Below, one piece after another: positions 1-6,031 of a DNA stretch of 7,246 nucleotides. Positions within the stretch are counted from its first letter, which is position 1. Every line of letters begins with the position of its first letter. The notes below the pieces were generated by a model that was given only the letters and a program-made list of their open reading frames with translations, had not been told where the DNA came from and searched no databases. The stretch is taken from contig USEE01000067.1 of NCBI GenBank assembly GCA_900553645.1, positions 1-7,246 on the forward strand. The letters run 5' to 3'. The DNA comes from an uncultured Eubacteriales bacterium (GTDB lineage: Bacteria; Bacillota_A; Clostridia; Christensenellales; Aristaeellaceae). The position numbers and the translations under genes are program-made.

Positions 1-54
1 ACTGGCGCAAAATCCACTCGAACTTGCGGATTTTCCTTTTTGAGACACACTCTA
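1..54. repeat. Truncated copy (right end) of the 163-bp palindromic repeat
   Basis: This is the right-hand third of the repeat seen complete at 1356-1518 and 5547-5709. It aligns without gaps to the last 54 bases of the second copy, with 47 of 54 identical by eye. It ends in the same terminal inverted repeat, TTGAGACACACTCTA (40-54). The left part lies beyond the window edge, so whether the copy is complete cannot be seen. It sits downstream of the DUF362 gene and in the same orientation as the other two copies. Confidence 0.88.
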
Positions 55-124
55 AGGCATACGGCGCGGTTGAGCCAGTGAACGCAGCTGGGCTGAATAC
101 GGCCTGCTGCCCTTGAGTGCGTAT

Positions 125-148
125 CAAAAAACGCAGGCTTCCCGCCTG
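125..148 (-). terminator. Candidate intrinsic terminator of the DUF362 gene
   Basis: Read on the minus strand, a short GC-rich hairpin (CAGGC, loop GGGAA, GCCTG; 134-148) begins about 12 bases after the DUF362 stop codon. CG and then a run of six T (126-131) follow it. The stem is only 5 bp, so this is a modest terminator. Its position directly after the gene and its T run support it. Confidence 0.55.
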
Positions 149-160
149 AACAGCCGAAAA

Positions 161-1309
161 TCACCTTATAAAGTGGCGCATGATCGACTTTTTGACCTCG
201 ACCGCGTGCTGAGGGCACAGTTCCTGACAGCAGAAGCAGCGTATGCACTTGTTCAGGTCGGCCTTGGGATAGGGCGCAAGCTCAATCGCCTTGGCGGGAC
301 AGGAGCGTGCGCAGATTCCGCACTTGACGCACTTACTCTTATCATACGCCGGGTGGGGCATTGTCACCGCGTTGATGAAGCGGCCGATGATGGGCGTGGT
401 GGAGTAGAGCTTAATATCGCGCGCGGCGTGCGGGTATACGTAGTCGTGCACCGCGATGTCGCCCACGGAATCGCCCACGACTTCCACCTTATTAAGGTCA
501 AGCAGCCCGCGTTCCATGGCGCGCGCCAGCGTGCATACGTCTTTCGGCTCCAGCCCGATAAGCCGCGCGCCCACCGAGTCCAGCGCGTGCGCGTCGCGGC
601 TGACCAGCAGCGCGCCGATATGGCGGGGCGTGCCGCCGCTGGGGCCTTCGCCCTCCATGCCGTCCACCGCGTCCAGCACGCTTATCACCGGGCGCACACA
701 GCGCTCGATGTCCACCAGCATGTTGGAAAATCTGCTTAGCTGGTTAAAGCGCGCGTGATACTCCACCTTGGTCGTGCCGGGCACGCAGCCGAACAGGTTC
801 TTGACGCAGCCGGTCATGAGCGTCATGCCGTGCGTCTTGAGCTTGGAACAGCTTATCACCGCGTCGGCGGAGTTAGCCATGTTTGTGATGTCCATGCGCT
901 TAAGTTCTACGCCTTCGGGACAGTCGCGGAATCCCTGCGCGGTATCGAGCGACAGTTCTGCGCCCGAGCGCCGTGCGGCCTCGGCAAGGCCGGTGCCGGA
1001 GTAGTAGCTCTTGAGCAGCGCGGCGCGGAGCGGGCCGCCGGGACTATCGCCGATTATAGGCGCTGCGCCCAGCGCGCGCACGGCGGCGCACACGGCGCGG
1101 GCGACCTCGGGGTGGGTAGTCGCGGCCGCGTCGGGCGACTTGCGCATGACCATATTGCACTTGACCAGCACGCGCATACCAGGCTTAATCAGATCGGCCA
1201 TACCGCCGACCAGACCCAGCGCGCGCTCAAGTGCCTTATCGACGCGTGCGGGAGTATAATCGTCGCACTTGACCAGCGCGACGGGAGCGTTTTTCACGGA
1301 ATCGGGCAT
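161..1309 (-). CDS. DUF362 domain protein with C-terminal 2x[4Fe-4S] ferredoxin module
   Basis: A 382-aa protein of the DUF362 family, probably a cytoplasmic iron-sulfur electron-transfer or redox protein. No substrate is established from sequence. Residues 1-315 form the DUF362 domain, with the family-like stretches SCSKLKTHGMTLMTG (153-167), VKNLFGCVPG (169-178) and LDAVDGMEGEGP (212-223). Residues 320-370 are a bacterial two-cluster ferredoxin module: C327-x2-C330-x2-C333-x3-C337-P and C355-x2-C358-x2-C361-x3-C365-P. Both cluster motifs are complete, and an extra Cys360 lies inside the second. The ATG at 1307-1309 is chosen because AGGAGG (1317-1322) lies 7 bases upstream of it. There is no signal peptide or membrane segment. 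The 163-bp repeat ends 47 bases before the start, so the promoter must lie in that short spacer, inside the repeat, or farther upstream. A candidate terminator follows the stop. Family assignment is secure; the physiological role is unknown. Confidence 0.93.
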   Translation of the reverse strand: MPDSVKNAPVALVKCDDYTPARVDKALERALGLVGGMADLIKPGMRVLVKCNMVMRKSPDAAATTHPEVARAVCAAVRALGAAPIIGDSPGGPLRAALLKSYYSGTGLAEAARRSGAELSLDTAQGFRDCPEGVELKRMDITNMANSADAVISCSKLKTHGMTLMTGCVKNLFGCVPGTTKVEYHARFNQLSRFSNMLVDIERCVRPVISVLDAVDGMEGEGPSGGTPRHIGALLVSRDAHALDSVGARLIGLEPKDVCTLARAMERGLLDLNKVEVVGDSVGDIAVHDYVYPHAARDIKLYSTTPIIGRFINAVTMPHPAYDKSKCVKCGICARSCPAKAIELAPYPKADLNKCIRCFCCQELCPQHAVEVKKSIMRHFIR

Positions 1310-1355
1310 ATGTTTGCCTCCTGGTGAGGGGGATTGGGACTAAATGATTACTGCC

Positions 1356-1518
1356 TAGAGTGTGTCTCAAAAATTCCTGAGTACGCAATTTCGGGCGTCG
1401 CTGCGCCATTTCTGCGTCACAAGGCTCGACTTAGCGCTGCTAAGCCTTCGGATTTATTCCTTGAACTTACGAAAAATCCACTCGAACCTGCGGATTGTTC
1501 CGCTTGAGACGCACTCTA
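1356..1518. repeat. 163-bp TA-bounded palindromic repeat, copy 1 (MITE-like)
   Basis: A complete element bounded by TAGAGTGTGTCTCAA (1356-1370) and TTGAGACGCACTCTA (1504-1518), a 15-bp terminal inverted repeat with one mismatch. An apical hairpin CTTAGC-GCT-GCTAAG (1430-1444) is centred on base 1437, exactly the midpoint of the element. Flanking AAGGCT (1421-1426) can also pair with AGCCTT (1443-1448) as an alternative. Subterminal arms around 1379-1392 and 1485-1498 are further imperfectly complementary, so the whole unit can fold as one long hairpin. It matches copy 2 at 154 of 163 positions with no gaps. TA at both ends would fit the target duplication of IS630/Tc1-mariner type elements. 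No transposase is encoded, so a non-autonomous miniature element is the likeliest reading; a structured intergenic repeat of another kind is possible. Confidence 0.88.
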
Positions 1519-1616
1519 ATATGCAGGCGTTTTGGCTACACGAAAGACATATATACAGGTTAAGCCACGGCATGTGCATGAAGTGCCTGGAACATGGGCT
1601 CAGGGCGACGGACTGA
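1519..1616. other. Intergenic spacer without recognisable features
   Basis: This stretch lies between the repeat at 1356-1518 and the hairpin at 1617-1680. I see no gene with a ribosome binding site, no tRNA-like fold and no convincing promoter on either strand. Reading frames that cross it on the plus strand lack coding character. Confidence 0.6.
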
Positions 1617-1680
1617 GGGGACGAGGGGATGTGCTCTCCCTTTTCTTCCGAAAAGAAAGAACACGTTCCCGCTCGTCCCC
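1617..1680 (-). other. 64-base long hairpin immediately after the HAD gene
   Basis: The outer arms GGGGACGAG (1617-1625) and CTCGTCCCC (1672-1680) pair perfectly over 9 bp. Inside them GGGA/TCCC (1626-1629 with 1667-1670), GTG/CAC (1631-1633 with 1662-1664) and CTTTTC/GAAAAG (1640-1645 with 1650-1655, 4-base loop) continue the stem. On the minus strand it starts 4 bases after the HAD stop codon, the usual place for a terminator, but no T tract follows it on either strand. It could therefore be a 3'-end stabiliser, an atypical terminator, or a small palindromic repeat of the kind scattered in clostridial genomes. It is unrelated in sequence to the 163-bp repeat. Confidence 0.7.
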
Positions 1681-1684
1681 AAAA

Positions 1685-2512
1685 TCACTTAATCTTCCCG
1701 CTAAGCACATATTCCTCAATAACCCGCCCGACGCCCGAATCGTTGCAGTCGGGGGCGATTATGCGGGCGATTTGCTTCATGTGATTGGTGCCGTTTTGCA
1801 TGGCGACGGGCCAGCCGGCGTGGAGGAGCATTTCGCGGTCGTTGTCTGCGTCGCCGAAGGCCATTACTTCGTCGCGCTCAAGATTGTAGTAGTCGCGCAG
1901 ACGGTCTACCGCCCAGCCCTTGTCTATGCCTTTGCACATTATTTCTATGTTGTTCGGGGCGGAGCTGTTTACTTCCAACTTGTCCTCAAGACCCTTGATC
2001 AGCTCGTAGCCCTTCGCGCGGCGCTCCGGGTCGTCCTCGAAACAGACTATCTTGTGCGCGTGCGATGCGCCCAGCGTGAAGCGCCCCTCGCCGCTAAATA
2101 CGTGCTGCATGTTCACGCCTACGCGCGCGTCTGCCTCGGGATAACTCTGGTAGTTGTCCGGACAGTAGGAGTAGTACATGACGTCGCTGTTGTAAAGTAT
2201 GTAGAATAGATGTATCGTGTCCCAGCGCCGCATCAGCTCGCACGCCGCCTCCGGGTCAATGCACTTTTCCGCGATAGTCGTGCCGTCCGGCGCCTGTACG
2301 CGCGGGCCGTTGTTCGATATTACCGGGCTGCGGCGTATGCCGGCCATCCGCGCATATCCCCATACCGGCGGGCTGCAGCGGCCCGATGAGACGGTCACCA
2401 TTACCCCCATGTCCTCCGCCGCCATTATCGCGGCACGGTTGCGCTCCGATACCTGCTTCTTATCGTTTAATAGCGTGCCGTCCAGATCTATGGTTATCAG
2501 TTTAATAGCCAT
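1685..2512 (-). CDS. Cof-type HAD-IIB family hydrolase (sugar-phosphate or nucleotide phosphatase-like)
   Basis: A 275-aa soluble protein of the haloacid dehalogenase superfamily, Cof/YidA-like subgroup, which usually dephosphorylates sugar phosphates or other small phosphorylated metabolites with Mg2+. All four motifs are present. Motif I is DLDGTLL, with nucleophile Asp9 and acid/base Asp11. Motif II is VSSGR (41-45, Ser43). Motif III is Lys198 in GIDKG. Motif IV is FGDADNDREM (219-228, with Asp221 and Asp225). ISNNGP (65-70) is also typical, and the large segment between motifs II and III is the type IIB cap. Length matches the family. An upstream in-frame ATG would add 37 residues lacking HAD homology. 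The start at 2510-2512 is preferred because GGAGG (2519-2523) lies 6 bases before it and motif I then sits at the N-terminus as usual. A promoter at 2559-2587 would give a short leader. The substrate cannot be read from sequence. Confidence 0.95.
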   Translation of the reverse strand: MAIKLITIDLDGTLLNDKKQVSERNRAAIMAAEDMGVMVTVSSGRCSPPVWGYARMAGIRRSPVISNNGPRVQAPDGTTIAEKCIDPEAACELMRRWDTIHLFYILYNSDVMYYSYCPDNYQSYPEADARVGVNMQHVFSGEGRFTLGASHAHKIVCFEDDPERRAKGYELIKGLEDKLEVNSSAPNNIEIMCKGIDKGWAVDRLRDYYNLERDEVMAFGDADNDREMLLHAGWPVAMQNGTNHMKQIARIIAPDCNDSGVGRVIEEYVLSGKIK

Positions 2513-2558
2513 CGTATTCCTCCACATAGGCGCGGCTAAACCGCACATTTCCGCATAG

Positions 2559-2587
2559 ATTGTATCACGCCTGAGCCCAGCCCACAA
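2559..2587 (-). promoter_or_regulatory. Sigma-70-type promoter for the HAD gene
   Basis: On the minus strand a -35 box TTGTGG (2582-2587) is followed after exactly 17 bases by a -10 box TACAAT (2559-2564). TGA directly precedes the -10 box, making it an extended -10 (TGn). Transcription would start near 2551-2553, about 40 bases before the HAD start codon. The spacing and extended -10 make this the best promoter in the window. Confidence 0.7.
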
Positions 2588-2599
2588 GCTCCATTTTGC

Positions 2600-2645
2600 A
2601 AAACATCGGAAAGGCATACCCAAACGCTGCCAGCCTTCGCCCGAT
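2600..2645 (-). terminator. Weak candidate terminator after the GH38-like gene
   Basis: Read on the minus strand a hairpin begins 2 bases after the stop. ATCGG (2641-2645) pairs with CCGAT (2605-2609), and after a 2-base bulge GAAGGC (2633-2638) pairs with GCCTTT (2610-2615, one G-T pair). The loop is 17 bases. G and only four T (2600-2603) follow. The bulge, large loop and short T run make it weak. The strong promoter just downstream fits a transcription-unit boundary here. Confidence 0.4.
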
Positions 2646-2647
2646 AG

Positions 2648-5437
2648 TCATTCGCCCAAGCCGCCCTTGCCCGCCGGAGTAAGCATGACCGTCTTTATCT
2701 CAAACGGCGCAAAGTCCAGCATAACCCCGCCGTCGCTGATGCCAAGCGGCGCGGTCGCCCGCTCCATCAAATCGCATACGCTGGCCGCACTGGCCTCAAA
2801 TCCCAGCCGCAGACTGCCGCGCACGCTCGCGCCCGCGCATTCGTGCATACGCACAACCACGTCGCCGCCGTCCTCCGACAGCTTAACCGCGTCCAGCATA
2901 ACGCCCGCCGCATCCAGCCAGCACAGCGGCCCGAACGTAAGCCCCGGCCGCGTAATCGGCGGCTGACTGAAAAGCGCCGCCTGCCGCACAACGTCCGCCG
3001 CCCCGCCCGAATGCAGGTAAAGCGCATACCGGAACTCATGCACGCCCTCGTCCCCGCAGCCCTCGCAGGCGCGGATAAGGTTAAGGCATAATAGGCCGCC
3101 CGCGCAGCTGTACCCGTACCCGCCTGCGGACATCAGCGCCGCTCCGCGCCCCGCCTGTTCCAGACTGACCCAGCCCTGCGCCGCAATGTCGCGCGGCTCG
3201 CAAAGCCCGCCCGACTGCTCGGTATGCCCGAACTGCGCCGCATATAACAGCCGTCCCGCGCTTATGTTGAGCGGGAACTCGGCGCGCAGGAGCTTGTTTC
3301 GCTCGCGCCAGTCAACCCGCGTGATAAAGTCCACGCGCGCCGACCCGGCCGTGATCTCGACCGTCTGGCTTATCGTGGAATCGCCAAAGCGATATTCGGC
3401 AATGCGCCGACATACAGCGCCTTCAGCCTCGTTGTGTGCCTCAACCTGAACAAACGCCCCCGCGCGCCGTCTGAGCGATCGCGGGTCGATGTGCGCCGCG
3501 TCGCCGTCGTCTGCGTATACGCTGAGCTGGTTGCCCGCGCCGCGCAGCATGTCGTATCCTGCCTTGACATCGCGCACGCCCGCCAGATACCCGCGCTCGT
3601 CGAAATTCAGCCGCACGCGGTCGTTCTCCAGCACGCCGCCCTCGGCGCGCAGTTCGGGCAGTTTTGCCGGCTTTGCGCGCGTCGCGGACGTGGCGCTCAT
3701 CGGCGGCAGCGATATGCGCATCGCCTCGCCCGGCTCGCACTCTCCGTCGGGCGCAAGCCACATGTCCACCGTCCACGCGTGCGGATTGATAATTACGTCC
3801 AGCCCTTCGCCAAACTGAGCGTCGATCAGCGCGTTAAGGCGCCCTTCCCAGGCGTTTAGCCGCGCCTGAGTCTCCGCGTCCGCGCGCCCGCCCGGTGCGC
3901 CCGCCAGCAGCAATGCCTGCCACGCCGAGTTAAGCTCTGCCCGCGGATAGTCCGCGCCGCGCAGACTGAGCGCGGTAAACATGATCTCGCTTAGCCTGAG
4001 CAGCTGTTCCACGCGCCGCGCCCGCATCAGCGCCTCTATCCGCGACACGCATTCGCCCGACTTGTCGTAAGGCATAATTTCGCCCGCGCGCGTGGGCAGC
4101 TCGACATGACTGAGCCGGAGCCGCTCAAAGAAGTCGCCCGCGCGGCCGCAGCGCACCGGCGGCACGTCCTTCAGCGCGCCCATGCGCCGTATGCGCTCCA
4201 TGTGCCCATCGTCCGCGCCCGCGTCGCCGCCGAACAGCATCAGCGTTTCGTCGCCCGCGCAGACCTTTGCAAAGTCCTCAGATGCGCGTATCGCGTCGCC
4301 CGGCAAAGCCTTGTCAGTGCCAGATGCGTTTTCAGTCGTATGCGTAAGCACCCGCGCGCCGCCCAAGCCCTGCCACCAGAAGCAGGAATTGCCGCCGCCG
4401 CCGCACAGCGCATAGTGTATGCCGGTCAGCGCGAGTATCTGCGGCAGCTGCGCGGGCACAGCCTCGCCCGCGTGTATGCGCATGACGTTCACGTCCTGAC
4501 CCAGCTCGCGCGCACAGAAGCGCTTGCCCATTACGATTGAGCGCACCAGCGTTTCGCCCGACGCGGCTGCGCCGTCCTGCGCGCACCAGCCGCCCATAGT
4601 CTCGATGCGTCCCTGACTTACGCGCTCGCGCACAAGACTGTAAAGCACGGGCTGAGTGCGCTTTACCGCCTCAAACAAATATGCCTGATCCAGCGAAAAG
4701 GTGCAGTCGTCATAGTATTGCATCAGCCCGATTGCGTTTGCAAACACAGCCGCGGCGCGCGCCTCCGCGTCGGAACGCCCCGCGTCCACATTGGCCGTGC
4801 CCACGGCCAGCACGCGCAGTCCGTAATCGCCGCACGCGCGCTCCAGCTCGGGACGGAGCGCATACGCCGCGCCCAAGGCGTGCCCGTCGTCGATTTCAGT
4901 CAGCACAATCAGCGCCTGCTCCAGCGCGCGCCCGATCTGAGAGCGCCTGACTGAGCCATCGGGCAATTGCCCGGCGAGGTCGATGAGCACCTGCATATCG
5001 AAGTACAGCCTGCGCACGTTTTCGTTTACGACGTATGTAAAGCCGCGCATATCGGCGCCTGCGGGGCACTCCACCCACAATTCAAACGTTTCGCCCGGTA
5101 CGGCGCGTTCGCTCAGGCATACCTCGGCGCGCCCGTCCATGCCCGATGCGCATACCGGCGTGCCGTCCGCGCGGAATATCAGCGCCCTGGCGGGCGCGTG
5201 GATAATCGCGGCAATGCGGCGGCCTGCCGATTCGGCAGATGCGCTGCTTTTCAGCCGCGCCCACGCGTATTCGCAGTCCGGGCCGCACTCTGCTAAGCCG
5301 TTCATGCGCACGGCAAAGCCCTGCCGCTCGCGGCTAAAGTACATGGCGGTATCCATCGCGCCCGCGTCACAGCGAATCGCCGCGCGAATATCGCAAAGCC
5401 GCGCCAGTGCCCAATCAAACGTACATTCAGATGCCAT
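2648..5437 (-). CDS. GH38 alpha-mannosidase-family protein with degenerate active site (probable pseudoenzyme)
   Basis: A 929-aa protein with the full GH38 architecture and no signal peptide. Residues 1-160 resemble the N-terminal beta domain; 205-440 align with the catalytic barrel; 440-545 with the helical region; 599-920 with the C-terminal beta-sandwich (VLENDRVRLNFDERGYL, 602-618; VDWRERNKLLRAEFPL, 708-723; HEFRYALYLHSGG, 800-812). Active members carry GHAHIDVAWLW, a WLPDxFGY nucleophile motif and a late FHD motif; these supply the Zn ligands His, Asp, Asp, His. Here the first reads GTANVDAG (213-220), so His becomes Asn216 and only Asp218 remains. The nucleophile region reads VMRIHAGEAVPAQLPQIL (318-335) with no Asp. 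The FHD region reads WQALLLAGAPGG (506-517) with no His. The surrounding family skeleton is intact (GRIETMGGW, SGETLVRSIVMGKRF, AQLPQIL). The start is supported by GGAGG (5445-5449) 7 bases upstream. Catalytic loss is inferred from these replacements; altered chemistry or a binding role is possible. Confidence 0.88.
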   Translation of the reverse strand: MASECTFDWALARLCDIRAAIRCDAGAMDTAMYFSRERQGFAVRMNGLAECGPDCEYAWARLKSSASAESAGRRIAAIIHAPARALIFRADGTPVCASGMDGRAEVCLSERAVPGETFELWVECPAGADMRGFTYVVNENVRRLYFDMQVLIDLAGQLPDGSVRRSQIGRALEQALIVLTEIDDGHALGAAYALRPELERACGDYGLRVLAVGTANVDAGRSDAEARAAAVFANAIGLMQYYDDCTFSLDQAYLFEAVKRTQPVLYSLVRERVSQGRIETMGGWCAQDGAAASGETLVRSIVMGKRFCARELGQDVNVMRIHAGEAVPAQLPQILALTGIHYALCGGGGNSCFWWQGLGGARVLTHTTENASGTDKALPGDAIRASEDFAKVCAGDETLMLFGGDAGADDGHMERIRRMGALKDVPPVRCGRAGDFFERLRLSHVELPTRAGEIMPYDKSGECVSRIEALMRARRVEQLLRLSEIMFTALSLRGADYPRAELNSAWQALLLAGAPGGRADAETQARLNAWEGRLNALIDAQFGEGLDVIINPHAWTVDMWLAPDGECEPGEAMRISLPPMSATSATRAKPAKLPELRAEGGVLENDRVRLNFDERGYLAGVRDVKAGYDMLRGAGNQLSVYADDGDAAHIDPRSLRRRAGAFVQVEAHNEAEGAVCRRIAEYRFGDSTISQTVEITAGSARVDFITRVDWRERNKLLRAEFPLNISAGRLLYAAQFGHTEQSGGLCEPRDIAAQGWVSLEQAGRGAALMSAGGYGYSCAGGLLCLNLIRACEGCGDEGVHEFRYALYLHSGGAADVVRQAALFSQPPITRPGLTFGPLCWLDAAGVMLDAVKLSEDGGDVVVRMHECAGASVRGSLRLGFEASAASVCDLMERATAPLGISDGGVMLDFAPFEIKTVMLTPAGKGGLGE

Positions 5438-5450
5438 ACGAAAACCTCCC

Positions 5451-5471
5451 CGCGCAGCCGTCGGCTCCGCG
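5451..5471 (-). promoter_or_regulatory. Hairpin in the 5' leader of the GH38-like gene, abutting the ribosome binding site
   Basis: CGCG, a mismatch, AGCC, a 3-base loop, GGCT, a mismatch and CGCG form a compact GC-rich hairpin. On the minus strand its 3' arm ends one base before the GGAGG site (5445-5449). If transcription starts near 5479, as the candidate promoter predicts, the hairpin would occupy nearly the whole leader. It could affect ribosome access or mRNA 5' stability. In DNA this GC-rich a short hairpin can also arise by chance. Confidence 0.4.
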
Positions 5472-5485
5472 CCCGATTGGCGTAT

Positions 5486-5494
5486 ATTTTACCA
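5486..5494 (-). promoter_or_regulatory. Candidate extended -10 promoter for the GH38-like gene
   Basis: On the minus strand TGG precedes TAAAAT (5486-5491), giving an extended -10 element (TGn plus a near-consensus -10) about 49 bases before the start codon. There is no good -35 box at 16-18 bases. TTGCCA (5514-5519) lies 22 bases upstream, which is too far. The site lies in an AT-rich pocket between the repeat copy 2 and the gene. Confidence 0.45.
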
Positions 5495-5546
5495 CACAGC
5501 TATGGCATTTTTTTGGCAAAGGCAGGTTCAGAGAATTGTTTTAAGT

Positions 5547-5709
5547 TAGAGTGTGTCTCAAAAATTCCTTAATCCGCAATTTCGGGCGTCGCTCCGCCAT
5601 TTCTGCGTCACAAGGCTCGACTTAGCGCTGCTAAGCCTTCGGATTTATTCCTTGAACTGACGAAAAATCCACTCGAACTTGCGAATTGTCCCGCTTGAGA
5701 CACACTCTA
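5547..5709. repeat. 163-bp TA-bounded palindromic repeat, copy 2 (MITE-like)
   Basis: A complete element of exactly the same length and orientation as copy 1, with perfect 15-bp terminal inverted repeats TAGAGTGTGTCTCAA (5547-5561) and TTGAGACACACTCTA (5695-5709). The apical hairpin CTTAGC-GCT-GCTAAG (5621-5635) is centred on base 5628, the midpoint. The subterminal arm AATCCGCAATTTCG (5571-5584) pairs at 12 of 14 positions with its partner (5672-5685), better than in copy 1. Nine substitutions separate the copies, all in the arms and one terminus. It lies between the terminator of the small membrane protein gene and the promoter of the GH38-like gene, and interrupts no gene. Confidence 0.9.
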
Positions 5710-5722
5710 GAGTGTGTCTCAA
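5695..5722. repeat. 28-bp perfect palindrome: repeat terminus abutting a solo inverted terminus
   Basis: The right end of copy 2 (TTGAGACACACTCTA, 5695-5709) shares its TA with an inverted second terminus TAGAGTGTGTCTCAA (5708-5722), making a perfect palindrome of 28 bases. The sequence after the second terminus (TACAAAAATAAC) does not continue as the repeat interior, so only the terminus is present. It looks like the scar of another copy or the product of insertion of copy 2 beside an existing terminus. The solo terminus lies just past the T tract of the adjacent terminator. Confidence 0.85.
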
Positions 5723-5767
5723 TACAAAAATAACGGCCCGGAGCACATTGCACATGCTCCGGGCCGT
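5721..5767 (-). terminator. Strong intrinsic terminator after the small membrane protein gene
   Basis: On the minus strand a perfect 13-bp stem, ACGGCCCGGAGCA (5755-5767) with TGCTCCGGGCCGT (5733-5745), closes a 9-base loop. TATTTTTGTATT follows, a good T-rich tail. The hairpin starts 21 bases after the stop codon of the 80-aa gene. It would end the transport-associated unit before the repeat and the GH38-like gene. Confidence 0.9.
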
Positions 5768-5788
5768 ATATAGTTCTGAATTTTCAGA

Positions 5789-6031
5789 CTAACTCAGTTG
5801 TATAACCGCGTCGCCCACCGGGTGCAGCGCGACCGATACCACCGTGTTAATCAGGCTCATCAAAGATTGGCCGAGATCCTGCTTTACCCAGCCGGTCAGG
5901 CTCATCAGCAGCCCCAGCGCCACCAGTATGCACACCACGGCCACCGCCGCGCCAATCACATTGAACATGCCGGCCCAGCGCCTGAACGTGCGCCGCCTGT
6001 CCATCTCGCGGTAATATTCCCATCTGTTCAC
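5789..6031 (-). CDS. Small single-pass membrane protein, function unknown
   Basis: An 80-aa protein with a GTG start (6029-6031). AGGAGG (6040-6045) lies 8 bases upstream. A longer in-frame GTG start at 6058 would add nine residues but has no ribosome binding site, and this AGGAGG would lie inside it. The N-terminus is strongly basic (MNRWEYYREMDRRRTFRR), followed by one hydrophobic helix at about 22-44 (MFNVIGAAVAVVCILVALGL). The C-terminal tail has a moderately hydrophobic, possibly amphipathic stretch (56-72). The charge pattern suggests the N-terminus stays in the cytoplasm. I recognise no family. It lies 89 bases downstream of the Na/Pi-cotransporter-PhoU gene on the same strand, with no clear terminator between them, and a strong terminator follows it. 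It is probably co-transcribed with the transporter. The clear ribosome binding site, codon composition like its neighbours and operon position support a real gene. Confidence 0.78.
   Translation of the reverse strand: MNRWEYYREMDRRRTFRRWAGMFNVIGAAVAVVCILVALGLLMSLTGWVKQDLGQSLMSLINTVVSVALHPVGDAVIQLS

Noticed and set aside
113..739. Plus-strand frame of 208 codons opposite the DUF362 gene
   Set aside because: It is a shadow of a well-supported minus-strand gene in GC-rich DNA. Its product is Arg/His/Ala-rich without motifs and it lacks a ribosome binding site.
1310..1370. Promoter for the DUF362 gene using TTGAGA in the repeat end as -35
   Set aside because: At 17 bases the -10 would be TCATTT, a poor match; the better AATCAT is only 15 bases away. 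Not convincing enough to annotate.
1356..1518. CRISPR array or tRNA-like interpretation of the repeats
   Set aside because: The copies are kilobases apart with no regular short repeats and spacers, and the fold is a single long hairpin without a cloverleaf.
1362..1616. Plus-strand open frame of 84 codons running through repeat copy 1
   Set aside because: The same frame in copy 2 has a TGA stop where copy 1 has TTA, there is no ribosome binding site, and the frame is mostly the palindromic repeat.
2513..2623. N-terminal extension of the HAD gene by 37 residues
   Set aside because: The extension would cover the promoter and leader, has no HAD homology and no ribosome binding site. The start at 2512 has GGAGG at 6 bases.
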